A stretch of 21,182 nucleotides of DNA from a candidate division Hyd24-12 bacterium UBA5074 (lineage in GTDB: Bacteria; Fermentibacterota; Fermentibacteria; Fermentibacterales; Fermentibacteraceae), in NCBI GenBank assembly GCA_002414865.1, contig DIAQ01000075.1, positions 34,461 through 55,642 of the forward strand, read 5' to 3'. Position 1 is the first letter of the stretch; each line of letters begins with the position of its first letter. The notes beneath the pieces are model-generated. The model searched no databases, was not told the DNA's origin, and saw only the letters and a list, made by a program, of their open reading frames with translations. The translations under genes were made by a program, and so were the position numbers. Below, piece by piece: positions 1 to 8,063 of the stretch.

Positions 1-2052
1 GGACTGCAGTTCGGAGGAATCCAGTGCGGGCCGTACATCCCCCTGGACGGCAGCTTCATCCAGGTCTCCGACTCGGAAGTCGTTTTTTCCTCGCCCGGGA
101 TGATCGACTACGCGACGATGAACGAGCTGCCGGTTGCGTCGACGATAGACTACGAGCTGAGCGGCCGGGGCCTGGAGATCGCATTCACGATCTCGGCTGC
201 GGGGACTGCCGAGCTGCTCTACCCGCTGGAGGCTGATTTCTCGGCCGAGTCGTTCGAGCAGGCCTCCTTCTCCAACCAGTCGGGAGTCGACAGGACGGTC
301 GATCTCGACGGATCGCACGGCCTCCTGAGGATCACAGGGGACCAGATCGTGCGGCTGCTGAGGGAAGACGGACTCCTGCAGGCCATCTTCGTCTTCCCGA
401 ATCCGGCAAGGGCTGTTGTATGCCTCAGCGACGACGCGGAGCCGGGCGACGCATATCTGACTCTGAGGTTCTTCGACACCGAGCCTCCCCGTGAGACCGC
501 CGCCGGCCCGGTGCTGCATTCCACACTCCCGGCGGGCTACACCGAGACGGTGAACCTCAGGATATCGTTCAGTCCCAATTTTATGCCGTCCTATCTGTCC
601 GCTCATCCGGGATTCCTCGAGCGTTCCGCGGCATGGATGTTCGACGACATCCCCTTCCGGCATCCGCCCGACACCACTCTCTGGAGCTTCTCTGAGACAT
701 CGTCAGGCGGAGAGTTCGTCAGCGCCGAGCTCATCTCGCTGCTCGAGGCCCACACCGGCATGAAGATGAACTGGGTGGTCCTGCCTGACGCGATCCTCGC
801 CCCCAATTGCGACTCGATGTGGGCGGAGCCGGGCATGGAGGGCAGCTGGTCCCACTGGCACTGCACCTGGAGGATCGCCACGGAGGCAACCCCCGGGTAC
901 CTTCAGTGGCTCGTCGACATCGACCAGGGGGTCTACCCATGGGCGGACCGCGTCACCCTGGGCTCGCACGGGTATCACCATACGCCGAGCCCCGATTCGG
1001 CATGGGATCCGTTTCACGAGTTCATCACCTATCAGCCTGCGGAGCATCTGGAGCGCTTCAGGATGATAAGGGAGGACTTCGAGGCGATCGGGCTGGACAC
1101 CTCGCGGCACAGGGCCGTCAGGTTCCCCGGGCACAGGACCAGCCTCAGCGGGCTCCAGGCCATCATCGCCTATGGCTACTCGTTCTACTGCAACGGGGTC
1201 AGATGGTACGAAAGCATGGGGGGCGAGCCCTTCTACGACCTCTATATGTCCCATTACCAGACGCCGGAGGGGGGGATCTGGGGGACCAACACGGTCTGGT
1301 GGGGCGACTGCAGTATGATGTACCCCTATGCCTACCTCTCCACTGTCATGCAGCGTGGCAAGTTCGCACTTCTAGGCGCCCATCCGATAAACATGCTCGA
1401 CGGAGGCAACCCCGCAGCCTATGCCAGGATCGATAGCGTCTGCAGCTCTCTCGAGAACGACTACGAGCATTTCGGATGGCTGCTCCCCGAGGAGTACGGC
1501 TTCTTCCTGTCGGAGACCGCCGGCCTGACGTTCAGGAGGATGCAGGGCCTCGGCAATCCCCTCCAGATAGACTTCACCGGCTCCACGAGCCGCTCGCAGA
1601 CGATGGTCACCGAGCTCCTTCCCCTCATCTCGGTCGACGATGTCCTGCTCGACGGGGATCCGACGGCCTGGGAGATGCATGGCACCAGGCTCTTCACCAG
1701 TGTGGACGGACTGGGTCCTGGACTCCACCATGTCATGGTGTTCCTGGACGAGCCTCCAGTGGAGCCCGACCCCCCTCCGGACGTCCCGCCCGCCCTATTC
1801 CTTGCCTCTCCGTTCAGCGGAAGGACGTCGATGCGCGCGGAGGGCCTGCCCCCATCCGCCGGGGTTCGTCTGACGGTGTTCGACCTGGCGGGCCGCGTAC
1901 AGCTCCGGGATTCTCTCCTGAGCACGGCTCAGGGAACCATCGACGGGACAGTCGACCTCTCGAGATGCCCCAACGGACTGTTTCTATTCGTCATCGACGG
2001 CCACGGCATCCCGCCGATCCGGGCCTGCGCGATCTCCCTCCCATCGGACTGA
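1..2052 (+). CDS. Secreted NodB-fold (polysaccharide deacetylase-like) protein with C-terminal sorting-like module, 5' end missing
   Basis: The frame is open from the first base, so the gene is cut by the window edge; the first ATG at 100 is internal. The middle region has the pattern of a divergent polysaccharide deacetylase fold. There is an aspartate in VVLPD (about nt 775-789), an HxxxH-like metal motif in GSHGYHHT (about nt 961-984), an arginine-proline motif RFPGHR (about nt 1120-1137) and a late histidine in LGAHP (about nt 1372-1386). The last ~80 residues (from about nt 1800) follow a proline-rich linker and look like the FlgD/type IX secretion beta-sandwich: SPF, VFDLAGR, then NGLFLFVI. 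The likely role is a surface or secreted carbohydrate esterase. The NodB assignment rests on motif order, not close similarity, and the substrate is unknown. A strong SD-led gene follows after 79 bases. Confidence 0.6.
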   Translation, partial: GLQFGGIQCGPYIPLDGSFIQVSDSEVVFSSPGMIDYATMNELPVASTIDYELSGRGLEIAFTISAAGTAELLYPLEADFSAESFEQASFSNQSGVDRTVDLDGSHGLLRITGDQIVRLLREDGLLQAIFVFPNPARAVVCLSDDAEPGDAYLTLRFFDTEPPRETAAGPVLHSTLPAGYTETVNLRISFSPNFMPSYLSAHPGFLERSAAWMFDDIPFRHPPDTTLWSFSETSSGGEFVSAELISLLEAHTGMKMNWVVLPDAILAPNCDSMWAEPGMEGSWSHWHCTWRIATEATPGYLQWLVDIDQGVYPWADRVTLGSHGYHHTPSPDSAWDPFHEFITYQPAEHLERFRMIREDFEAIGLDTSRHRAVRFPGHRTSLSGLQAIIAYGYSFYCNGVRWYESMGGEPFYDLYMSHYQTPEGGIWGTNTVWWGDCSMMYPYAYLSTVMQRGKFALLGAHPINMLDGGNPAAYARIDSVCSSLENDYEHFGWLLPEEYGFFLSETAGLTFRRMQGLGNPLQIDFTGSTSRSQTMVTELLPLISVDDVLLDGDPTAWEMHGTRLFTSVDGLGPGLHHVMVFLDEPPVEPDPPPDVPPALFLASPFSGRTSMRAEGLPPSAGVRLTVFDLAGRVQLRDSLLSTAQGTIDGTVDLSRCPNGLFLFVIDGHGIPPIRACAISLPSD

Positions 2053-2131
2053 GCCTTTCCTGCCGAAGGTGTGGCGCCCGCGCCGGCCGGCGCATAGATT
2101 CGCCGTCCGGCGGCACTTCGGGAGGAGACTG

Positions 2132-4729
2132 ATGCCCGGTGTGAGACTCGACGTGCTCTCGAACGGACTCACCGTGGTCTCGAGCAGCATGGACATCGCC
2201 CCTTCGGCGGCTTTCGTGATGTCGTACAGGGCGGGTTCCCTCTGGGAGAGCGACGAGAACAGGGGCCTGAGCCACTTCTGCGAGCACATGATGTTCAAGG
2301 GCTCGCGCCGCTGCAGCGGAACGCGATACTGGCAGCTGGTGCAGCGCAACGGGGGCATATCGAACGCCTTCACATCGAGGGATCTGACGGCCTACTTCAC
2401 CGCGGTCCCTTCCTGCCGGCTCTCCGAGATACTGGAGATGGAGGCCGACCGGCTCCTCGATCCGCTCCTGGCAGAGGAGGATGTCGAGGCCGAGAAGGCG
2501 GTGGTCCTCGAGGAGCGCCGCTCCGCCAGCCTGGACAGCCCGACGGGCGCGCTCGACGAGCTGCTGTTCCGGACGGCCTTCAGCGCCCATCCATACCGTC
2601 ACCCGATCATCGGCTACGAGGAGGACATCCGGTCCTTCCGCGGCGATGCCGTGCGGTCGTTCCACGAACGGTTCTACTCGCCCGCCAACGCTGTCATGGC
2701 TCTGGCGGGCGACATCGACGGCGACAGGGTCCTGGAGGAGGTTTCCACTCTCTTCGGCAGGGCAGGCGCGCCCAGGATCGTCAAGCCCGTGATAGCCCGC
2801 CCGGAGATGACCCCGGGGGATGCGGAGATGGTCCACAACTCCGACCTGCCCCGCCTCGCGACGGCCTATCAGGCCCCGGCCGGAGACGACAGACGCTCAG
2901 TTCTGCTCGACCTCCTGTCGCTGTACCTGGCGGGCGCACGGTCCAGCCGGCTTGAGGAGGTCCTCGTCCATGGCGGCACCGCCCTGGACGTCTCGGCCCA
3001 GGTCATGCAGGGCGCCGTCCCGGGCCTCTTCGTAGTCAGGGCCACACTCTACCCGGGCGTTTCACACTCCGATGCGCTTGCCGCGATAGAAGGAGAGCTG
3101 GAGGCACTGGCCTCGCACGAGCTGCCGGGGAATACGGTGTCCGACCTCAGGCGGCAGTACCTCGCGCTGCATACGATTTCCAACGCCACCCCCATAGGAG
3201 CTGCAGCCGAGGCTTCCATGGGCGCGGTGCTGTTCGACGACCCCGGCCATGCGGAATGGGCCCTGGAGGTTGCGCGGGAGGCAACTCCAGGATCCCTGCG
3301 GGCCGCCGCGGCAGAAGCCTTCGACAGGAGGAGGGCCGCCGTCGCGCGGCTGATCCCGTCGGGCACATCCTCCTCGTCTCCCTCCAGGCCGGCTCCCGGC
3401 GCGCCCGGTGACGTCGCGGCGCCGGCGGCGCTCGACCTGGAAGGCATCGATGTTCCCCGCGAGCTGCTGAAGCCTGTGTCCAGGAGCATGTCCGACGGCA
3501 CGACCGCAGGGGTCCTGGGCAACGGCGCGAGGTTCCTGTTGAAGGTGGAGAGAACCTTCCCGGTGGTCGCCGTATGCTTCTCGACCCCGCTCGCATCCCG
3601 CCGCGAGCCCGTCTCCAGGTCCGGGCTGGCTGCCGTGACCGTGGAGCTGATGCATTACGGCACCGGAGACCAGAGGTACCGCGATTTCAGCTACAGATTG
3701 GAGAGGCTCGGTGCCGATCTGGTCTTCTCGCCGGGCGCCGAGCAGTCCCTGGGCACGATCCTGGTCCCGCGCGATGACCTGGAGGAGGTTCTTCCCGTGC
3801 TGTCCGACCTCCTGACGGCTCCCGCCCTTCGGGTCGAGGATTTCGACCGCGTTCTCGACGAGAAGGTCACGGAGGTGGTCCAGAAGCGCGAGTCGCCCTT
3901 CGGGAGAGCGCTGGAGCGCATCGCGGAGCTCATGTCGGACCCTCCGTCTGATGCGGGTATACCCACCGAGGACTCTCTTCGCTCGATAACCGTTGCCGAT
4001 GTCAGGGCATTCCATTCCTCGTGCTGCAGACCGGAGGGAACCGTCATCGCAGTTGCAGGGGACTTCGACCCGGACTCGGTGCCCGGGCTCCTCGAGCGCA
4101 GCTTCGGCAGATGGAAGTCTCCAGGGACCGACCTCCCACCGCTCCGAAGGAGCAGGACCCCTGCCGTAACAGCCAGGGACGACCTCGCCATGGAAGGCAA
4201 GTCCCAGACGGTCGTTCTGGCTGGCTTCGACGCCCCGAGCCGCGACTCGGAACACTCTCACGCCTTCAGGCTCCTCAACTTCATCCTGGGTGACGGCATC
4301 GGCTCGAGGATAGGAAGGCACATACGCGAAGAGCTGGGCTTCGCCTACACGGCGGGGACCGAATACATGGCAGGCGAAGACCAGGGGAGGTTCCTGGCCT
4401 ACCTCGCCACGTCGCCCCGGACCGCTGCAGCCGGGCTCGACGCGGTGATGAGGGTCCTGGAGGACACGGCCTCGGCGGGAGTCGTCCCAACCGAGCTGGA
4501 GATGGCCCAGGCGGCTGCCGTCGCAAGACACTCCATGGGCATGAGCGACCTGGACGCAGTTGCCCAGTATCTCGCCAGAACCGCGGCGCTCGGTCGCCCG
4601 CTCGACCATGACACGAAGTCGATCGAGAGGCTCCTGGCCGTGACCCCTGACGGGATAGCCGACGCCTGTGCTAACCGGCTCGACGCCGACAGGGCATTCG
4701 TCGTGACCGCGGGCGCCCCTCCCGCCTAG
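2132..4729 (+). CDS. M16 family zinc metallopeptidase, two fused halves (M16B-like)
   Basis: A protein of 865 residues made of two M16 halves. The N-terminal half carries the inverted zinc motif HFCEH (H48, E51, H52) and a downstream glutamate pair at 127/128, at the spacing expected for the third ligand. The C-terminal half (from about residue 450) has lost HxxEH but keeps the arginine/tyrosine pair in REELGFAY (R732, Y739), which in M16B enzymes helps bind substrate. Most M16B enzymes are two ~430-residue subunits, so this is a fused heterodimer-like arrangement. I chose ATG 2132 because GGAGGAG lies 4 bases upstream; the upstream GTG at 2069 would add 21 arginine-rich residues without a ribosome site. 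No signal peptide is visible, so a cytoplasmic peptide-degrading role is likely. Its TAG overlaps the stop codon of the convergent transporter gene. Confidence 0.93.
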   Translation: MPGVRLDVLSNGLTVVSSSMDIAPSAAFVMSYRAGSLWESDENRGLSHFCEHMMFKGSRRCSGTRYWQLVQRNGGISNAFTSRDLTAYFTAVPSCRLSEILEMEADRLLDPLLAEEDVEAEKAVVLEERRSASLDSPTGALDELLFRTAFSAHPYRHPIIGYEEDIRSFRGDAVRSFHERFYSPANAVMALAGDIDGDRVLEEVSTLFGRAGAPRIVKPVIARPEMTPGDAEMVHNSDLPRLATAYQAPAGDDRRSVLLDLLSLYLAGARSSRLEEVLVHGGTALDVSAQVMQGAVPGLFVVRATLYPGVSHSDALAAIEGELEALASHELPGNTVSDLRRQYLALHTISNATPIGAAAEASMGAVLFDDPGHAEWALEVAREATPGSLRAAAAEAFDRRRAAVARLIPSGTSSSSPSRPAPGAPGDVAAPAALDLEGIDVPRELLKPVSRSMSDGTTAGVLGNGARFLLKVERTFPVVAVCFSTPLASRREPVSRSGLAAVTVELMHYGTGDQRYRDFSYRLERLGADLVFSPGAEQSLGTILVPRDDLEEVLPVLSDLLTAPALRVEDFDRVLDEKVTEVVQKRESPFGRALERIAELMSDPPSDAGIPTEDSLRSITVADVRAFHSSCCRPEGTVIAVAGDFDPDSVPGLLERSFGRWKSPGTDLPPLRRSRTPAVTARDDLAMEGKSQTVVLAGFDAPSRDSEHSHAFRLLNFILGDGIGSRIGRHIREELGFAYTAGTEYMAGEDQGRFLAYLATSPRTAAAGLDAVMRVLEDTASAGVVPTELEMAQAAAVARHSMGMSDLDAVAQYLARTAALGRPLDHDTKSIERLLAVTPDGIADACANRLDADRAFVVTAGAPPA

Positions 4730-5592
4730 CCTTCCTCTCCCCTGCCCAGACGCAGCCCGGAGAGCACCAGGGCCAGTCCCGCAAGGGTGGCGATCCCGAT
4801 TCCCTCGCCCGTCAGGAGTGCGATCCATGCGAGCGACGCGAAGGGGGTGAGATACACCAGCCCCCCGACCTCGGCCGGTGATTCCGCCAGTGACAGGGCC
4901 TTCATCCATATCACGTAGGTGAGCCCCATCTCGAAGAGGCCTGTCCAGGCGCATCCCGCCGCTGCGGAGGAGAGGTCTGCGGGAAGGCCTGCCTCTCCGG
5001 TCGCGATGCCCCAGGCGAGCAGATAGGCGACCCCCCATGCGAAGTTCCAGAAGAGCCTGGCAACGGGCTCGCAACGGTCTCTCATGTTGAGGAGCCAGTA
5101 GAGCGCCCAGAGGACGGTGCTGAGCAGCGCGAGGAGTATGCCCCCGACCGCCGGTCCGGAACCTCCGGCCGGGTTCCCGGCAAAGGCCAGCACGGCAACG
5201 CCCCCGAAGCTCACGGCCATTCCTGCCGCGTTTCGAAGCCTCAATCTCCTGCCGAGAAGCGGCACCGAGAGCAGCACGAGCATCAGCGGCCAGAGATAGT
5301 TGATCACCATCGCGATCTGGGCGGGCAGCAACGAGTAGGCGTTGATGAGGACCAGGTAGTAGACGAACGGGTTGATGAGCCCCCTGACGGCACCGCCTGC
5401 AATAAGGCTCCTCGACGCCGGGAGGCGTCCGTCGCGGAACAGGCAGTATGCGGCAAGGAAGAGGAGCGAGACCGCGGACGACCCGAGCACGAGCTGCAGG
5501 GGCGTGCAGACCCGCAGGGTGAGCTTGAAGGCGGCAGCCGCAGAGGACCAGAGCGCCACCGCCGCGAGCCCGAACACCTTCGATCGCCTCAT
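4726..5592 (-). CDS. EamA/DMT-family transporter, about 10 membrane segments
   Basis: A 288-residue, almost entirely hydrophobic protein with the two-repeat layout of the drug/metabolite transporter superfamily. The first repeat spans about residues 5-140 (an ALWSS-type first helix, then NPFVYYLVLINAYSLLPAQIAMVINYLWP). The second runs from about 150 to the end and includes LLALLSTVLWALYWLLN and GLVYLTPFASLAWIALLTGE. Members export or import small metabolites such as amino acids; the substrate cannot be read here. ATG 5592 is preferred because GGAAGG lies upstream; ATG 5625 is in frame but has no ribosome site and sits next to a NrdR box. The gene is divergent from nrdD and shares its intergenic region, so NrdR might also touch it. 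It converges with the M16 gene, the two stop codons overlapping in CTAG. Confidence 0.9.
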   Translation of the reverse strand: MRRSKVFGLAAVALWSSAAAAFKLTLRVCTPLQLVLGSSAVSLLFLAAYCLFRDGRLPASRSLIAGGAVRGLINPFVYYLVLINAYSLLPAQIAMVINYLWPLMLVLLSVPLLGRRLRLRNAAGMAVSFGGVAVLAFAGNPAGGSGPAVGGILLALLSTVLWALYWLLNMRDRCEPVARLFWNFAWGVAYLLAWGIATGEAGLPADLSSAAAGCAWTGLFEMGLTYVIWMKALSLAESPAEVGGLVYLTPFASLAWIALLTGEGIGIATLAGLALVLSGLRLGRGEEG

Positions 5593-5630
5593 CCCGCCGA
5601 GTCCCTTCCGACAGGTCCTGTCCATCGTCG

Positions 5631-5646
5631 CAACTATATGTAGATT
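5631..5646. promoter_or_regulatory. NrdR box 1 upstream of nrdD
   Basis: The core CTATATGTAG fits the NrdR consensus core CwAtATaTwG at 9 of 10 positions. NrdR is the ATP-cone zinc-finger repressor of ribonucleotide reductase genes. The second box starts 32 bases downstream, about three helical turns, which is the usual tandem spacing. It lies between the divergent EamA gene and nrdD. Confidence 0.75.
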
Positions 5647-5662
5647 GTGTCCTTCCAAAAGT

Positions 5663-5678
5663 ACACCAGATATTGTGG
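5663..5678. promoter_or_regulatory. NrdR box 2 upstream of nrdD
   Basis: ACACCAGATATTGTGG matches the NrdR consensus acaCwAtATaTwGtgT at about 13 of 16 positions and starts 32 bases after box 1. The pair on one face of the helix is the signature of NrdR-controlled nrd promoters. It also overlaps a GATATT hexamer that could be a -10 element paired with TTGTGT at 5645-5650. Confidence 0.78.
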
Positions 5679-5686
5679 TCCCATTC

Positions 5687-5714
5687 TTGACGACGGCCCG
5701 CTCCAGCCTATCTT
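5687..5714 (+). promoter_or_regulatory. Candidate sigma-70-type promoter for nrdD
   Basis: TTGACG (5687-5692) and TATCTT (5709-5714) are separated by 16 bases and lie just downstream of the NrdR boxes, giving a leader of about 50 bases. An alternative pair, TTGTGT 5645 and GATATT 5669, would sit inside the NrdR boxes. The sequence alone does not decide between them. Confidence 0.35.
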
Positions 5715-5769
5715 CGTTCATCCCCCCGGGGGACGGGGAGAAACAAACCGGCCGGGTTCGAGGAATATC

Positions 5770-7881
5770 ATGGGCATGGACTGGCTCGTAAGAAAGTCGG
5801 GCGGAGAGGTCGAGGCCTTCCGCAAGGCGAAGGTGGTCTCGTCCGTCGAGAAGGCGCTTGCGTCCTCCGAGACGAGCGAGAGCGCCACCGACATAGCCGA
5901 CCAGGTCGAGGCCGCGCTCTACATGAGCTTCTTCAGGCGCGGATCGATACCGAGCGTCGAGCAGGTGCAGGACTTCGTCGAGGAGACCCTCATGATGAGG
6001 AATCTCCACTCGGCGGCCAGGCAGTACATCCTTTACCGCGAGAAGCGCAACGAGGCCGGCGATGTCGAGCGCCTGTTCAGCGGCCTCGATGCGCTGGTGG
6101 GGGACTACCTGGGGCGGCAGGACTGGCGGGTGAACGAGAACTCGAACATGAACTACTCGCTCCAGGGGCTCAACTTCTACCTGTCCAGCTCTATGACCGC
6201 CCGCTACTGGCTGGGCAGGATCTACACGCCGCTCATCAAGGAAGCCCATGACAGCGGCGACATCCACATCCACGACCTGGGCGTCCTCGGACCCTACTGC
6301 GTGGGGTGGGATCTGACCGAGCTGCTCCAGGAAGGCTTCAGAGGAGCCCGGGGCAAGATCGAGTCGGCGCCGCCCAGGCATCTCCGGACAGCCCTGGGAC
6401 AGATCGTGAACTTCTTCTACACCCTGCAGGGCGAGGCGGCCGGCGCGCAGGCCTTCTCGAACTTCGACACGCTGCTCGCTCCCTTCGTGAAGAAGGACGG
6501 CCTCTCCGAGAGCGAGGTGCGCCAGGCGCTGCAGGAATTCCTGTTCAATGTCAACATCCCGACCAGGGTCGGTTTCCAGACCCCCTTCACCAACATCACC
6601 CTCGACCTCAGGGTGCCGGCCGGCATGGCCGGGAAGCAGGCGATGATGGCGGGCGAGCCCGCGGGATTCACCTACGGGGACTGCCAGCCCGAGATGAATG
6701 CCATCAACAGGGCCTTCGCCGGCCTGATGATGCAGGGCGATTCGAAGGGCCGCATCTTCACCTTCCCGATACCCACGTACAACCTCACGAGGGACTTCGA
6801 CTGGGAATCGGACGAGCTCAGACCGCTCTGGGAGATGACGGGGAAATACGGCATCCCATACTTCAGCAACTTCGTCAACTCCGACATGAACCCGGAGGAC
6901 GCCCGCAGCATGTGCTGCCGCCTGAGGCTGGACAACAGGGAGCTCCGCAAGCGCGGCGGCGGCCTGTTCGGATCCAACCCGCTGACGGGATCGATCGGCG
7001 TGGTCACGATCAATCTCCCGAGGCTCGCATGGCTCTCCAGGAACGGCGGCGACTTCTTCGGAAGGCTCGGGGCCGTCATGGACATCTGCAGGGACTCGCT
7101 GGAGCTGAAGCGTCGCGCAGTCGAGGAACTGACGGAGAAGGGGCTCTATCCCTACACGAGGCACTATCTCAGGACCGTCCGCGGCTCCTCGGGCTCATAC
7201 TGGGCCAACCACTTCTCTACGATCGGGCTCCTGGGGATGAACGAGGCCTGCGTCAATTTCCTCGGGAAGAACATCATCGACGACGAGGCACGGAACTGGG
7301 CCGTCGAGGTTCTCTCCTTCATGAGAGACCGCCTGGCCGGCTACCAGGAGCAGACAGGGAACCTCTTCAACCTGGAGGCCTCGCCTGCCGAAGGCGCCTC
7401 CTACAGGCTGGCCAGGAAGGACCGGGAACGCTTCCCCGACATCTACACCATGGGTTGCTCCGAGCCTTATTACACGAACTCGGTCCATCCGCCCGTCACC
7501 TCGCGGACGGACATCTTCGGGCTGCTGAGCCATCAGGATCCCCTGCAGGAGATGTTCACGGGCGGCACCGTGGTCCATATCTTCATCGGCGAGGCGATAA
7601 CGGACTGGAAGGTCGTCAGGCGCCTGGCGCGGTCGATAGTCGAGCATTTCAGGCTCCCCTACTTCAGCTTCACGCCGACCTTCTCGATTTGCCCGGTCCA
7701 CGGTTATCTTCCGGGAGAGCAGCACTTCTGCCCCTACCCGCACTCCGATGCCGAGATCGCCACCTTCGGCGAAGTCACCGATGCAGACCCCACGATGCCC
7801 GATGGCAGCTTCAGGGCGGTCGGCCGGGAGGACGATCCCGGCCAGGGCAGCCTTTTCCTTTCAGTAGGGAGGATCGAATAG
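5770..7881 (+). CDS. nrdD: Anaerobic (class III) ribonucleoside-triphosphate reductase, catalytic subunit lacking the glycyl-radical tail
   Basis: This 703-residue protein reduces ribonucleoside triphosphates to dNTPs without oxygen. Residues about 6-95 form an ATP-cone (RKSGGEVEAFRKAKV), the allosteric nucleotide site. The class III active-site cysteines are visible: Cys177 in PYCVGWDL and Cys382/Cys383 in MCCRLRLD, close to the positions of E. coli Cys175 and Cys384. Near the end is SICPVHGYLPGEQHFCPYPH, which normally begins the C-terminal zinc site and is followed at once by the glycyl-radical loop. Here the loop is absent: ~45 other residues follow, and the frame stops at TAG 7879. The missing YSRVVGYYRPV segment is in the next small gene, in another frame. 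The start is ATG 5770, with GAGGA 5 bases upstream; an ATG two codons later is possible. Tandem NrdR boxes lie upstream. Confidence 0.95.
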   Translation: MGMDWLVRKSGGEVEAFRKAKVVSSVEKALASSETSESATDIADQVEAALYMSFFRRGSIPSVEQVQDFVEETLMMRNLHSAARQYILYREKRNEAGDVERLFSGLDALVGDYLGRQDWRVNENSNMNYSLQGLNFYLSSSMTARYWLGRIYTPLIKEAHDSGDIHIHDLGVLGPYCVGWDLTELLQEGFRGARGKIESAPPRHLRTALGQIVNFFYTLQGEAAGAQAFSNFDTLLAPFVKKDGLSESEVRQALQEFLFNVNIPTRVGFQTPFTNITLDLRVPAGMAGKQAMMAGEPAGFTYGDCQPEMNAINRAFAGLMMQGDSKGRIFTFPIPTYNLTRDFDWESDELRPLWEMTGKYGIPYFSNFVNSDMNPEDARSMCCRLRLDNRELRKRGGGLFGSNPLTGSIGVVTINLPRLAWLSRNGGDFFGRLGAVMDICRDSLELKRRAVEELTEKGLYPYTRHYLRTVRGSSGSYWANHFSTIGLLGMNEACVNFLGKNIIDDEARNWAVEVLSFMRDRLAGYQEQTGNLFNLEASPAEGASYRLARKDRERFPDIYTMGCSEPYYTNSVHPPVTSRTDIFGLLSHQDPLQEMFTGGTVVHIFIGEAITDWKVVRRLARSIVEHFRLPYFSFTPTFSICPVHGYLPGEQHFCPYPHSDAEIATFGEVTDADPTMPDGSFRAVGREDDPGQGSLFLSVGRIE

Positions 7882-7883
7882 AC

Positions 7884-8063
7884 ATGCCGGACGAAAGCGC
7901 AGCTTCCGGGCCGAAGATGAAGGCCGTCAGAACCGAGGTCTACTCCAGGGTCGTGGGCTACTACAGGCCTGTGCAGGACTGGAACAAGGGCAAGCAGGAG
8001 GAGTTCGCGCAGAGGGAATACGTCGAGCTCCCCAAGGAACCCGAGCCGGGGGGACAGGCTTGA
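7884..8063 (+). CDS. Stand-alone glycyl-radical peptide, the detached C-terminus of NrdD
   Basis: A 59-residue protein whose centre reads EVYSRVVGYYRPVQDWNKGK followed by QEEF. This is the C-terminal end of ordinary NrdD proteins, including the RVVGY loop whose glycine carries the stable radical made by NrdG. Residues 1-16 are polar and variable, and there is no cysteine. It lies two bases after the nrdD stop in frame 3 (nrdD is in frame 1), with AGGGAGG 11 bases before its ATG. Its TGA overlaps the TTG start of nrdG. The codon pattern of nrdD stays normal up to its TAG, so this looks like a true gene split, not a sequencing slip. It should dock into NrdD to complete the active site, much as the spare-part protein YfiD/GrcA repairs pyruvate formate-lyase. 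That analogy is inference. Confidence 0.85.
   Translation: MPDESAASGPKMKAVRTEVYSRVVGYYRPVQDWNKGKQEEFAQREYVELPKEPEPGGQA

Noticed and set aside
4726..7164. Very long minus-strand reading frame running from the EamA gene through nrdD
   Set aside because: Only the part from 5592 down to 4726 has real protein features. The rest is the complement of nrdD and reads as low-complexity charged sequence.
7879..7886. nrdD split as a simple frameshift sequencing error
   Set aside because: Joining the frames would need more than one slip. The nrdD frame keeps normal codon bias to its stop, and the small gene has its own ATG and ribosome site. I cannot fully exclude it without reads.
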